A stretch of DNA of 64,000 nt. Origin: Bifidobacteriaceae bacterium. Lineage in GTDB: Bacteria; Actinomycetota; Actinomycetes; Actinomycetales; WQXJ01. A model generated the notes under the pieces. The model ran no database searches and was not told where the DNA came from. It saw only the letters and a list, made by a program, of their open reading frames with translations. Position numbers and translations under genes: made by a program. Below are positions 57,978 to 64,000 of this stretch, piece by piece; positions within the stretch are counted from its first letter, which is position 1, and each line of letters starts with the position of its first letter. The stretch lies in contig JAISXH010000047.1 in NCBI GenBank assembly GCA_031270825.1, positions 16,364 to 80,363 on the forward strand. Reading direction: 5' to 3'.

Positions 57978-58190
57978 TCAACTCCCGCCCGGCTCGCGAA
58001 CCAGAATGTCGCCGGGCTGGCAGTCGAGGACGCGGCAGAGCGCGTCGAGGGTGGTGAAGCGGACCGCTTTGGCGCGGCCGTTCTTGAGGATCGACAGGTT
58101 GGCCGGGGTGATGCCGATCTGGGCGGCCAGTTCGCCCACGCCGACCTTGCGCCTGGCCATCATCACGTCCAGGTTCACGGTGATGGCCAT
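57978..58190 (-). CDS. Small XRE/Cro-type helix-turn-helix regulator (YozG-like)
   Basis: 70 residues from ATG 58190. Core: VNLDVMMARRKVGVGELAAQIGITPANLSILKNGRAKAVRF with the recognition helix PANLSILKNG, then the dimer region TLDALCRVLDCQPGDIL. Its ATG shares a base with the DUF2975 stop (TGATG). Pairs of DUF2975 membrane protein and YozG-like regulator are widespread; the regulator usually controls its own operon. Confidence 0.88.
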   Translation of the reverse strand: MAITVNLDVMMARRKVGVGELAAQIGITPANLSILKNGRAKAVRFTTLDALCRVLDCQPGDILVREPGGS

Positions 58191-58660
58191 CAGACGATCT
58201 CGGCCAACTCGTCGGCTTGGGCTGTGGCCCGGATCAAGAGCGACTTCATGACGGTCACGATCAACGCCGCCGCCGTGCCCGCGATCACGGCCGCCAAGGC
58301 GATGAAGGTCGCGCCCGGCGGCCCGTGGGTGACCCAGCCCAGCACCGCCAACCAGGGCAGCACCGCCGCCGTCCCCACCCACAGCGCGGCGATTATGACG
58401 TTCACCCACAACAGCGCCCGGCCCGAGAAGACCGTTCCGCGCATGGCCATGCCGACCAGCTTCGCCAACGCCACCAGTGTCAGATCCGCCACCAGCAGCA
58501 TGAACTCGGCCAGGATCAGCAGCGGCCAGCGCAGGTGGGCGAACTCCGGCGCGGATTCGGCCGTGGCGGCCGCCAGTCCAGGCAGAGCCAGGATCTGGAT
58601 CGGCGCCAGGATCGCTATCAGCAGACCGATCAGGGTCTGGACGAATCTCGCTCGTTTCAT
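58190..58660 (-). CDS. DUF2975 membrane protein
   Basis: 156 residues from ATG 58660. Four TM helices: residues about 7-28, 48-68, 85-107 and 119-140. It ends TAQADELAEIV. DUF2975 proteins have no known function and occur with the HTH regulator that follows. A longer frame through 58676 exists, but its other residues do not resemble a protein. Confidence 0.82.
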   Translation of the reverse strand: MKRARFVQTLIGLLIAILAPIQILALPGLAAATAESAPEFAHLRWPLLILAEFMLLVADLTLVALAKLVGMAMRGTVFSGRALLWVNVIIAALWVGTAAVLPWLAVLGWVTHGPPGATFIALAAVIAGTAAALIVTVMKSLLIRATAQADELAEIV

Positions 58661-58673
58661 TTTGGCCTCGTTT

Positions 58674-58713
58674 CATATCGTTTTACAATACGTTAGCACT
58701 GTTTTTCGATATG
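58674..58713 (-). promoter_or_regulatory. Promoter/operator of the DUF2975-HTH pair
   Basis: CATATCG (58674-58680) and CGATATG (58707-58713) form an inverted repeat in a locally AT-rich region upstream of the operon. Between them on the minus strand a TAGACA, 16 nt, TAACGT pair fits a promoter. It is a natural site for autoregulation by the HTH protein. Confidence 0.5.
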
Positions 58714-58755
58714 TCTACCAGCCGCCGATGCCGTCCGGCCCGGTTCGGGCGTGAA

Positions 58756-58799
58756 TCTATTCACGCCGTCCGCCCGGGCTTTCCCCCCGCCCAGTCAGG
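58756..58799 (+). repeat. Left copy of a 44-bp perfect direct repeat
   Basis: TCTATTCACGCCGTCCGCCC and the following 24 bases are identical to 63411-63454. The six bases before it complete a 16-bp palindrome, CGTGAATCTATTCACG (58750-58765); in the right copy this palindrome is imperfect. Confidence 0.92.
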
Positions 58800-58926
58800 C
58801 ACGGGTTGGCCGGGCGGCCTTTGGCCCGGCCCGCACCATCGCCTTGTCCGCTAGCACGCAGATCTGGCCGGTGCCGATCAGCCCGACAGACAGGACCGGA
58901 ATCGCCAGGGCACCTGTGCGCCCCAT
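58795..58926 (-). pseudogene. Possible 3' gene fragment at the islet edge
   Basis: A 43-residue reading frame (MGRTGALAIPVLSVGLIGTG... ending KAARPTRA) resembles the C-terminal part of a membrane protein: a hydrophobic helix then a basic tail. It has no ribosome site, and its stop lies inside the left direct repeat. It may be the remnant of a gene truncated by the islet, or chance. Confidence 0.2.
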
Positions 58927-58950
58927 TGAGTGGAGCAGGTCAAGCTCGGC

Positions 58951-60072
58951 TTACGGCTTATGGTCTAGCGCGCCAGCCACGGTGCCGATCGCGCAGCACG
59001 CAATGACCGCCGGCGACATGGCGACAGCCGCGAAGGCGTAAAGGGCGACAGGCTGAATCACGTACCACAGCGAAGCAAAGTCCGGAACACTGGTTGTGAA
59101 CAAGAGTGCGGCGGCCACCGCGCTGGCGGTCGCCAGAGCGACCGGGAGGCTGATCACCACTACCGCCCGGACTGTCGCCATTGCCCACAGGTCGCGATGG
59201 CGCGAGCCGGTCGCTCGGTAAATCCCCGCCTCACCGCGACCAACTAATCCCAACAGGATCTCCAGCACCAACGTCAAGAGAATTGCGGCCCAACAGACCC
59301 ACCGTCCGGGTCCCTCTTCGAGGATCGAAGCTGGCATCCGGCGCAGTTCGTCGGCCTTGAAATACGGAGTCACCACAATGGGTTGGGTCGGATAGGCCGA
59401 CCCGGCGATCTGTGAGGCAGCATCAAGGGCGGCCGGCTCCACTCGAATCCAGCAACTCCAACTGCCCTCTTCGACAATCGGGACCGTCCTGACGAGTGAG
59501 GATCTCCAGGCGTCGGGGAGAACCGTAGTCGGCAACACTTCTGTAACAGTGGCGGTCTCACTGTTGGCATGAACCACTGATCCAGCGGTGATGCCGGTCC
59601 TAGCGGCGAGGTCGGCGCCTACGAAGAGGCCCTCGGTGAGCGGCGCTTCCGGCCACCAGACTGCGAGGGCGTCAACAGTGACGTCCCAGATGCGGATCTC
59701 CATATTGCTGGGCTCCCACTCAACCCGCAGATCTGGGTTCGCTCCGCGCGAAGCGCCGGCGGAGACAACGCTGGCGCTTCGCGCAATAGTGCCACAGGCA
59801 AACGGATCCAGGTCCTCGACGCCCTTCTCATCCGGCTGGGCGGTGATCTCAAGCACCGTGGCACCGGCAGCGATCCAATCGTTCGCCGCATCGGTGGCTC
59901 TGTGCAGATCCGTCACACCGACGGCAATGATTCCGGCGGTCAGGGCGGCAGACAGCGTGGCGACGAACAAATCAGGTACACGCAACCGACGCCAGGATTC
60001 CTCCACCAAGTCTGCCGAATGCCAACTTGAGTCTGCCTGGCCCGTGTTCATCCGGCGCCGACGGCGACTCAT
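58951..60072 (-). CDS. MacB/FtsX-type ABC permease of the islet exporter
   Basis: 373 residues. ATG 60072 overlaps the ATPase stop (ATGA). A TM near residues 38-58 (LFVATLSAALTAGIIAVGV) is followed by an extracellular MacB-like domain of about 200 residues with three cysteines, then three C-terminal TM helices (AAILLTLVLEILLGLVG; VVVISLPVALATASAVAAALL; YAFAAVAMSPAVIACCAIG). This topology (1 + 3 TM, large extracellular domain) is that of mechanotransmission transporters such as MacB. Its G+C is lower than the surroundings. Confidence 0.8.
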   Translation of the reverse strand: MSRRRRRMNTGQADSSWHSADLVEESWRRLRVPDLFVATLSAALTAGIIAVGVTDLHRATDAANDWIAAGATVLEITAQPDEKGVEDLDPFACGTIARSASVVSAGASRGANPDLRVEWEPSNMEIRIWDVTVDALAVWWPEAPLTEGLFVGADLAARTGITAGSVVHANSETATVTEVLPTTVLPDAWRSSLVRTVPIVEEGSWSCWIRVEPAALDAASQIAGSAYPTQPIVVTPYFKADELRRMPASILEEGPGRWVCWAAILLTLVLEILLGLVGRGEAGIYRATGSRHRDLWAMATVRAVVVISLPVALATASAVAAALLFTTSVPDFASLWYVIQPVALYAFAAVAMSPAVIACCAIGTVAGALDHKP

Positions 60073-60722
60073 GGTTCCACCGTATGAAGCTGACCATCTC
60101 GTAGAACGTAGGTCACCGATGCCAGGCGCGCCACCCCCGTGTCGTGGGTGGCGACTACCACTGAAGCGCGAGAGAACTGGTTGACCAAGACATCGGCGAC
60201 CGCGAGAGCATTGGTCCGATCAAGGTTCGCAGTGGGCTCATCCGCTAGCACGGCCAACGGATCGGCCACTGCGGCGCGCGCTAAGGCAACTCTTTGGCGC
60301 TGCCCACCCGACAGTGACCGTACGGCGCGGTCCGCCAAAGCGTCGACTCCGAAGCGGCTCAATTCAATCCGGGCCAGTCTCTCCGCTTCGGCACGGACGA
60401 TCCCTCTGGGCATTCCAGCCAGAGCGACGTTGTCCAAGGCGCTCCTTCCCAGCAGTAGATGCATTGATTGGAACACCCACGCCACCGCCGGACGGTTCGA
60501 GGGCCGCATCACGCCCTGATTAATGTCGTCGGCCGCAATTCTGACAAATCCAGTGCTCGGATGTCGCAGGCCGCCCAGCACCGCCAAGAGCGTACTCTTA
60601 CCGATTCCGGACGGTGCCATGATTGCTGCGCTCGAGCCCTCTGGAACTGCCAAGTCAAGGCCGTCAATAAGCAGTTGGCCCCCTGGATAGGCGAAGCTCA
60701 GTCCAGCCGCAGTTAGCGACAT
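60069..60722 (-). CDS. MacB/LolD-type ABC transporter ATPase
   Basis: 217 residues from ATG 60722. Walker A IMAPSGIGKSTLLAVL, Q-loop VAWVFQSMHLL, signature SLSGGQRQRVALARA, Walker B LAVLADEPTANLD and H-loop VVATHD are all intact. The compact single-domain form is typical of ATPases of MacAB-like peptide exporters. It overlaps the adaptor gene by 10 bp, and its stop overlaps the permease start. Confidence 0.92.
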   Translation of the reverse strand: MSLTAAGLSFAYPGGQLLIDGLDLAVPEGSSAAIMAPSGIGKSTLLAVLGGLRHPSTGFVRIAADDINQGVMRPSNRPAVAWVFQSMHLLLGRSALDNVALAGMPRGIVRAEAERLARIELSRFGVDALADRAVRSLSGGQRQRVALARAAVADPLAVLADEPTANLDRTNALAVADVLVNQFSRASVVVATHDTGVARLASVTYVLRDGQLHTVEP

Positions 60723-61942
60723 GCCGAAGTGTCCAAGAAGCTCCCGGGATCCAGCAGGACATTTCTTCCGCCGAGCGGAGCGCTGCCGGTCACCAGGGCT
60801 GAACCAGCGAGCGAGATCCCGGCGACGTCTAAACCCTCGACGATCTCTACGAACCCTTCGACATCCAGGCCGGATTCTCTGATCCTCGCCATTTCAACGT
60901 CAGAGACATCCTCCCTCAGCAGCCATGCGCATGCGTGGTCGGCAGAACCAGGCGCCAACGCGCCTGGGGGCAGCCCAGCCACAACGATGGGTGTTGCCAA
61001 CGCTAGCCTCCCCTCGATCACCACCTGGTGGGAAGCAGCTTGGCCTTCTGAACCCGGACCGCCACTTGAATCCGATGCTTCCTGCGAGGATGTGGTGTCG
61101 AATTCCATCGCGAGGGCCAACGTCTCATCTCCATCCGCCGGGGTCCACTCGCGACCGTCGAACCGTATTGCCACAGAGCGGCCAGACACAAGAAACGAAT
61201 AATCGCCTCCCACCGTATCCGCAGGACCTGAGACCTGAATCGAGCCAAGTCGATCAACCCCCGTCAGTACAACGTCGCCAAGCGCGGGCGAAGGCATTCC
61301 CACCACCACTCGCACCTCACCTGCAACAAAGGCTCCGCTGATCAATGCGAACTGCTCAGGTCTGATCGTGCCATCCGTCGCCATGCCGGTCGCGCGCTGC
61401 CACTCACGAATCGCCTGCTGGGTGTGGATGTCGATCTCACCTGTCACGTCAAGACGATCATCCCCGAAGTAGGAGTTCAGGAACGCCTGGAGGGCCTCCA
61501 CATCCGCACCCTTGTCGTTAGGGCCCAACGCCCTGTACAAGGGGGTGCCCCCAGCGACGGCCCAGACCGCAACTCCATCGACTGAATACAACGGCAGGCC
61601 ACCTCGCACTTCCTCTCCCGCACTGACGGCGACTTCGGTCACCAGGTTGCCGCCTCCGGGTGATCGCACGACTGAGCCCTCGACAATTGTGGCTTCGAGT
61701 TGCGCGGCCTGGTTGTTGTCAAACTCCACCTCTTCAATGCTGGCGAACACTGGCCCTAGCGGTATAGAGACGCTCGCGGGAGTCGGCCGACCAGCGATCC
61801 ATGTCACCACCAAGCAGGCACTTGTGAAGACGGTCGCGCCCAACGCCATCGCCACTGCCGCAGACCCGGCACGCACTATGAACCTGCTCTCATCCGAAAG
61901 CCTCTCCGGGCCCGGAACGTCGGAAGTGGGCCACCGGACCAA
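60713..61942 (-). CDS. Peptidoglycan-binding membrane-fusion (adaptor) protein
   Basis: Up to 409 residues from TTG 61942; GTG 61876 with AGCAGG upstream would give a form starting just before the TM and may be the real start. One TM (about 28-50). Then a HlyD/MacA-type lipoyl-like hairpin start (LEATIVEGSVVRSPGGGNLVTEVAVSAGEEV), a peptidoglycan-binding domain (GADVEALQAFLNSYFG...IDIHTQQAIREWQRATGM), and a beta-barrel region. Actinobacterial exporters of this kind use such an adaptor to cross the wall. It is expressed with the ATPase and permease. Confidence 0.85.
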   Translation of the reverse strand: MVRWPTSDVPGPERLSDESRFIVRAGSAAVAMALGATVFTSACLVVTWIAGRPTPASVSIPLGPVFASIEEVEFDNNQAAQLEATIVEGSVVRSPGGGNLVTEVAVSAGEEVRGGLPLYSVDGVAVWAVAGGTPLYRALGPNDKGADVEALQAFLNSYFGDDRLDVTGEIDIHTQQAIREWQRATGMATDGTIRPEQFALISGAFVAGEVRVVVGMPSPALGDVVLTGVDRLGSIQVSGPADTVGGDYSFLVSGRSVAIRFDGREWTPADGDETLALAMEFDTTSSQEASDSSGGPGSEGQAASHQVVIEGRLALATPIVVAGLPPGALAPGSADHACAWLLREDVSDVEMARIRESGLDVEGFVEIVEGLDVAGISLAGSALVTGSAPLGGRNVLLDPGSFLDTSACR

Positions 61943-61954
61943 GCACCAAGAGAA

Positions 61955-62530
61955 TCATTGCGAAGGATACATCTCGTCCGGGAAGAGCGCCGCGTGCTCA
62001 TCCATGCAAAACAGGCTTGCGGCGAACCTCGAATCATCCGAGACCACTTCAGCGACTATCGCGTCAATGATCTCCTGCTGCTCCATGCCGACCGTGACTC
62101 CACTCACACCATTCTCTTTCAAACACGCGATCAAGTCCTCAAATATTGCGTCGCGCTCGGCGCCCGTCGGAACGTTTGCGTGGAACCAATCCCGTTCGAT
62201 GGTGGCCAAATGCTCCTCATAACACTCGTCATAGGCTTGGTCCCGGTCGTCGGCGTTCCCGCCCTCGACCGTGAAGGTCAGCATCAGCCGCACCGACGAG
62301 TCGTATACCTCGCCCACTTCGAAACCCTTCGCTTCCACACAGCTACGAGCAGCCTCCACTGCCGCGCGGTAAGCGTCGGCAGTCACGGGATTCGGTGAGC
62401 CTGCGCCATCCGAACGTGATGACTGACCACACCCCCCGGCAAACAAGAGTCCGCCGACGATGGACAACAACGCGACGACGCTGCGCGCAACCGATGATGG
62501 CTGCCCGAACCAGGGAGTCACTGAGACCAC
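61955..62530 (-). CDS. Lipoprotein of unknown function, islet
   Basis: About 191 residues from GTG 62530, which has AGAGGAAG about 5 nt upstream; GTG 62557 is an alternative. The signal peptide ends LLFAGGCGQS, a lipobox whose Cys would be lipidated. The mature domain is acidic with four further cysteines (SCVEAKGF, YDECYEEH, IACLKENG, LFCMDEHA), spaced so that two disulphides are possible, and predicted mainly helical. It starts the minus-strand run that continues into the adaptor gene 12 bp later. Possible roles are peptide capture or self-immunity; nothing in the sequence decides between them. Confidence 0.7.
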   Translation of the reverse strand: MVSVTPWFGQPSSVARSVVALLSIVGGLLFAGGCGQSSRSDGAGSPNPVTADAYRAAVEAARSCVEAKGFEVGEVYDSSVRLMLTFTVEGGNADDRDQAYDECYEEHLATIERDWFHANVPTGAERDAIFEDLIACLKENGVSGVTVGMEQQEIIDAIVAEVVSDDSRFAASLFCMDEHAALFPDEMYPSQ

Positions 62531-62681
62531 CGGCGTCTTCCTCTCTGCTTGCCTCACTGCGAAGAGCCCGCAAGCGTCAACCCAACCCCAGCACCGCTCG
62601 ACTGATCACCGGAGCAGATTGGGGTGCCGAAACCAATCTGGTGCTTAAATGGCTTGTCGGGTCTGGCAGCCGAGGGGCGAA

Positions 62682-62720
62682 TATACAGATCCCCCGCGAC
62701 TAACAGGTCAACCGTTGACC
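62682..62720 (-). promoter_or_regulatory. Promoter with a perfect palindrome over the -35 box, islet exporter operon
   Basis: On the minus strand TTGACC (62706-62711) is followed after 18 nt by TGTATA (62682-62687). The -35 lies within GGTCAACCGTTGACC (62706-62720), a 7-1-7 perfect palindrome. A repressor bound there would block the promoter. The leader to GTG 62530 would be about 145 nt. Confidence 0.5.
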
Positions 62721-62814
62721 AACTACTATCCACGGACGAAAAACACCACACACTTGACGGCTAACTCAGACCCTTGCCGTGAACGAATGTCGCAGGAACG
62801 CCAGCGGAAAGGCA

Positions 62815-63225
62815 CTAACAAGTTCGGCTCGCCTTGCCGCTGTAGGTTGTGCCACTCTGGTTACCTGATGTTCCGCCCGAGCCTTTACCGCGCCAGACGT
62901 CAGTGCCATGCCCCTGACAGCCGTAGCCAGACGTGACGCTTCTCGTCTTTCCGTTGGCGTAGCCCACAGAGTTCGAACCCCTGTTGGCCCAGAGGAACAG
63001 CACTTCCTCCTGCGTGCCGTTGGTTGCGTTGAGCTTCTTGGAAGCACTGCAGGTGATCGTTGTTGCCGACTACGCAACGTAGTTGCTCACGTACGGAACA
63101 GTCACAGCGATTGAACAGCCGCCTGGAAGGGCGGCTTCGGAAGCTGGAGCTGGGCCCGCAGTCACCACTCCAGCAGCCATGGCCAGAGCCGCAAACGCAC
63201 CGGCCAGTAGTCTCTTCCATAACAC
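62815..63225 (-). pseudogene. Small four-cysteine secreted protein gene interrupted by one in-frame TAG
   Basis: From GTG 63225, preceded by a perfect AAGGAGG 8 nt upstream, the frame encodes a signal peptide (MLWKRLLAGAFAALAMAAG...GPAPASEA), then GGCSIAVTVPYVSNYVA. A TAG at 63070-63072 (codon 52) interrupts it. The same frame continues without another stop for 84 codons (TITCSASKKLNATNG...GYGCQGHGTDVWRG...SGKASRTC) to TAG 62815-62817. Cysteines fall at 37, 59, 103 and 136. Either a recent nonsense mutation or programmed read-through. It lies just upstream of the exporter operon in the same direction, so it is a candidate cargo. No known bacteriocin family is recognised. Confidence 0.65.
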
Positions 63226-63299
63226 TCTCTGAACCTCCTTTTTGAACTTGGACGGTTAGCATGTCACGAACCATGGCGGTGGCGACCATGCCAATGAAG

Positions 63300-63329
63300 A
63301 CGCTACCCGAGGGCCCCCAAGAAGGTCAA
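63300..63329 (-). promoter_or_regulatory. Promoter of the small secreted protein gene
   Basis: Minus strand: TTGACC (63324-63329), 18 nt, TAGCGT (63300-63305). The leader to GTG 63225 is about 70 nt. The -35 hexamer is identical to that of the exporter operon. Confidence 0.5.
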
Positions 63330-63634
63330 CCGCATGCAATACTCAGGGTTGATGCCCGCATAGCGGCCATCAATGATGAGTCTTCTCACCAGGCAGCTTC
63401 AATGCGTAAGTCTATTCACGCCGTCCGCCCGGGCTTTCCCCCCGCCCAGTCAGGTGTGTTGTTCGGGTTTCCCGAGCCAACCGAGTCCTGACGTGGTGGT
63501 AGCCCCTGGTTTGGTCGACGGGATCGGCTCCGCCGACTTCGGCGTTCCGCAGCCATTTCTCTGCCGAGTGCGACGTTTTGCATCCCACCAAGCCGGCGCT
63601 TGAGCCTCTGACCAGCGCAAACGTAAAATGTCCC
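63330..63634. other. Intergenic region at the right edge of the islet
   Basis: It holds the right copy of the 44-bp repeat and, after it, two degenerate inverted copies of the repeat described at 63635 (near 63527-63548 and 63567-63590). No gene is supported. Confidence 0.4.
63411..63454 (+). repeat. Right copy of the 44-bp perfect direct repeat
   Basis: Identical over 44 bp to 58756-58799 and in the same orientation, 4.65 kb away. The two copies enclose the whole exporter/peptide islet. Flanking sequence diverges sharply on the right-hand side of both copies. Confidence 0.92.
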
Positions 63635-63688
63635 GATGCGAAACGCCGAACTCGACCCGATTTAGGATGCGAAACGCCGAACTCGACC
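63635..63688 (+). repeat. 23-bp direct repeat beside the IS3 element
   Basis: GATGCGAAACGCCGAACTCG followed by ACC occurs at 63635-63657 and 63666-63688 (31-bp period). It ends 8 bp before the transposase stop, so it may lie just outside or at the end of the insertion sequence. Confidence 0.8.
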
Positions 63689-63696
63689 GGAACCTG

Positions 63697-64000
63697 TCAA
63701 GCTGATTGAGACGTTTTGGTTGGAGGCGTTTTGTTGGTGGTTGTTTGTTGTGGTGTTGGCCGGTTGATCCAGGATTGGGTGGGGCGCGGGGGTGGTGTGG
63801 GGATGCCGCGGGGGAATCTTTCGGGGTTGGCTTGGTGGGCGGTCCGGAGGGTTTGGGCGCGGCGGTCGCGGGTGGCGGCGGCGGTGGCGTCGTGGACTTC
63901 GGCGGGCGTGTGGTAGCCGATCCCGGAGTGGTGGTGGTGGTGGTTGTACCAGTTGAAGAACTCGGCGCAGAACTCGCGGGCGTGGGCGAGGGAGTAGAAC
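63697..64000 (-). mobile_element. IS3-family transposase (OrfB), 3' part; continues beyond the window
   Basis: 100 codons are open from the window edge to TGA 63697-63699. The integrase-core end is clear: YSLAHAREFCAEFFNWYNHH, then HSGIGYHTPAEVHDATAAA, where NWYN-x-x-HSxxGYxTPxEV is the IS3/IS150-type signature. The stretch NHHHHHS carries five consecutive histidines, where relatives usually have NxxRxHS. The remainder is a Pro/Thr-rich C-terminal tail. A possible element end begins near 63695 (TGTCAAGCTG). Confidence 0.88.

Noticed and set aside
57978..58676. Single 232-codon minus-strand frame covering the HTH and DUF2975 region
   Set aside because: Only its last 70 codons are protein-like; the rest is an out-of-frame shadow of DUF2975.
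62815..63225. Lactococcin 972 family bacteriocin
   Set aside because: The neighbouring ABC type invites the idea, but the cysteine pattern and mature sequence do not match that family, and no lactococcin 972 immunity protein is present.
62900..63289. 129-codon minus-strand frame starting upstream of the small secreted gene
   Set aside because: It is in another frame from the signal-peptide sequence, which has the AAGGAGG site; its residues are not protein-like.

Overview
The window is high-G+C DNA (roughly two thirds G+C by eye) from an actinobacterium (Actinomycetota, class Actinomycetia). The marker set is characteristic: MtrA-MtrB-LpqB, a WhiB regulator, DUF3499, DUF5719 with a large membrane GT2 protein, a Trm112-like protein, a MoxR-DUF58-transglutaminase cluster, long-form HPF, class Ib nrdHIEF, and many GTG/TTG starts joined by ATGA or GTGA overlaps. 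A UDP-galactopyranose mutase beside a Wzm/Wzt-type ABC exporter points to a galactofuranose-containing cell-surface glycan. The genus cannot be fixed from this window.

Layout. 1-1180: 3' end of hisN and a decayed HAD phosphatase tail repeated three times against the stop of secA. 1177-4275: secA. 4660-12706 (minus): a six-gene surface system with an ER/SipW-type signal peptidase, three proteins with SipW-type signal peptides, a large acidic secreted protein and a LEFTG cell-wall-anchored protein. 12947-13064: a REP-like palindrome cluster. 13075-32393 (minus): pseudokinase, giant Ig/FnIII protein, MoxR, DUF58, transglutaminase-like protein, mtrA, mtrB, lpqB, comF and hpf. 32807-35991 (minus): phosphomannomutase, Trm112-like protein and sahH. 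36175-40615: small unknown protein, DUF3499, metallopeptidase-like protein, and an ECF sigma factor coupled to a membrane beta-propeller protein. 40707-47535 (minus): manA, whiB, GT2, DUF5719. 47686-50837 (plus): glycan ABC exporter and glf. 50911-52867: unknown small protein, a hairpin-rich intergenic region, YibE/F. 52903-57063 (minus): nrdHIEF with a candidate pair of NrdR boxes. 57383-58660: PNPOx-like protein and a DUF2975/HTH pair. 58756-63454: a lower-G+C islet bounded by a perfect 44-bp direct repeat. 63697-64000: 3' end of an IS3-family transposase.

How the genes work together. Export and envelope biology dominate: SecA, the SipW-type peptidase with its clustered substrates, the LpqB/MtrAB circuit, the MoxR/DUF58/transglutaminase-like assembly with a giant surface protein and a pseudokinase, and the glycan exporter with Glf. 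ManA and the phosphomannomutase interconvert fructose-6-P, mannose-6-P and mannose-1-P for glycosylation. Trm112-like/SahH is a methylation-linked pair, and NrdHIEF makes deoxynucleotides.

The two most unusual systems are (i) the six-gene SipW-type surface operon and (ii) the direct-repeat-bounded islet. The islet carries a MacB-type ABC exporter, a peptidoglycan-binding adaptor, a lipoprotein and a small four-cysteine secreted protein. That small reading frame is interrupted by a single in-frame TAG, and coding sequence in the same frame continues beyond it.
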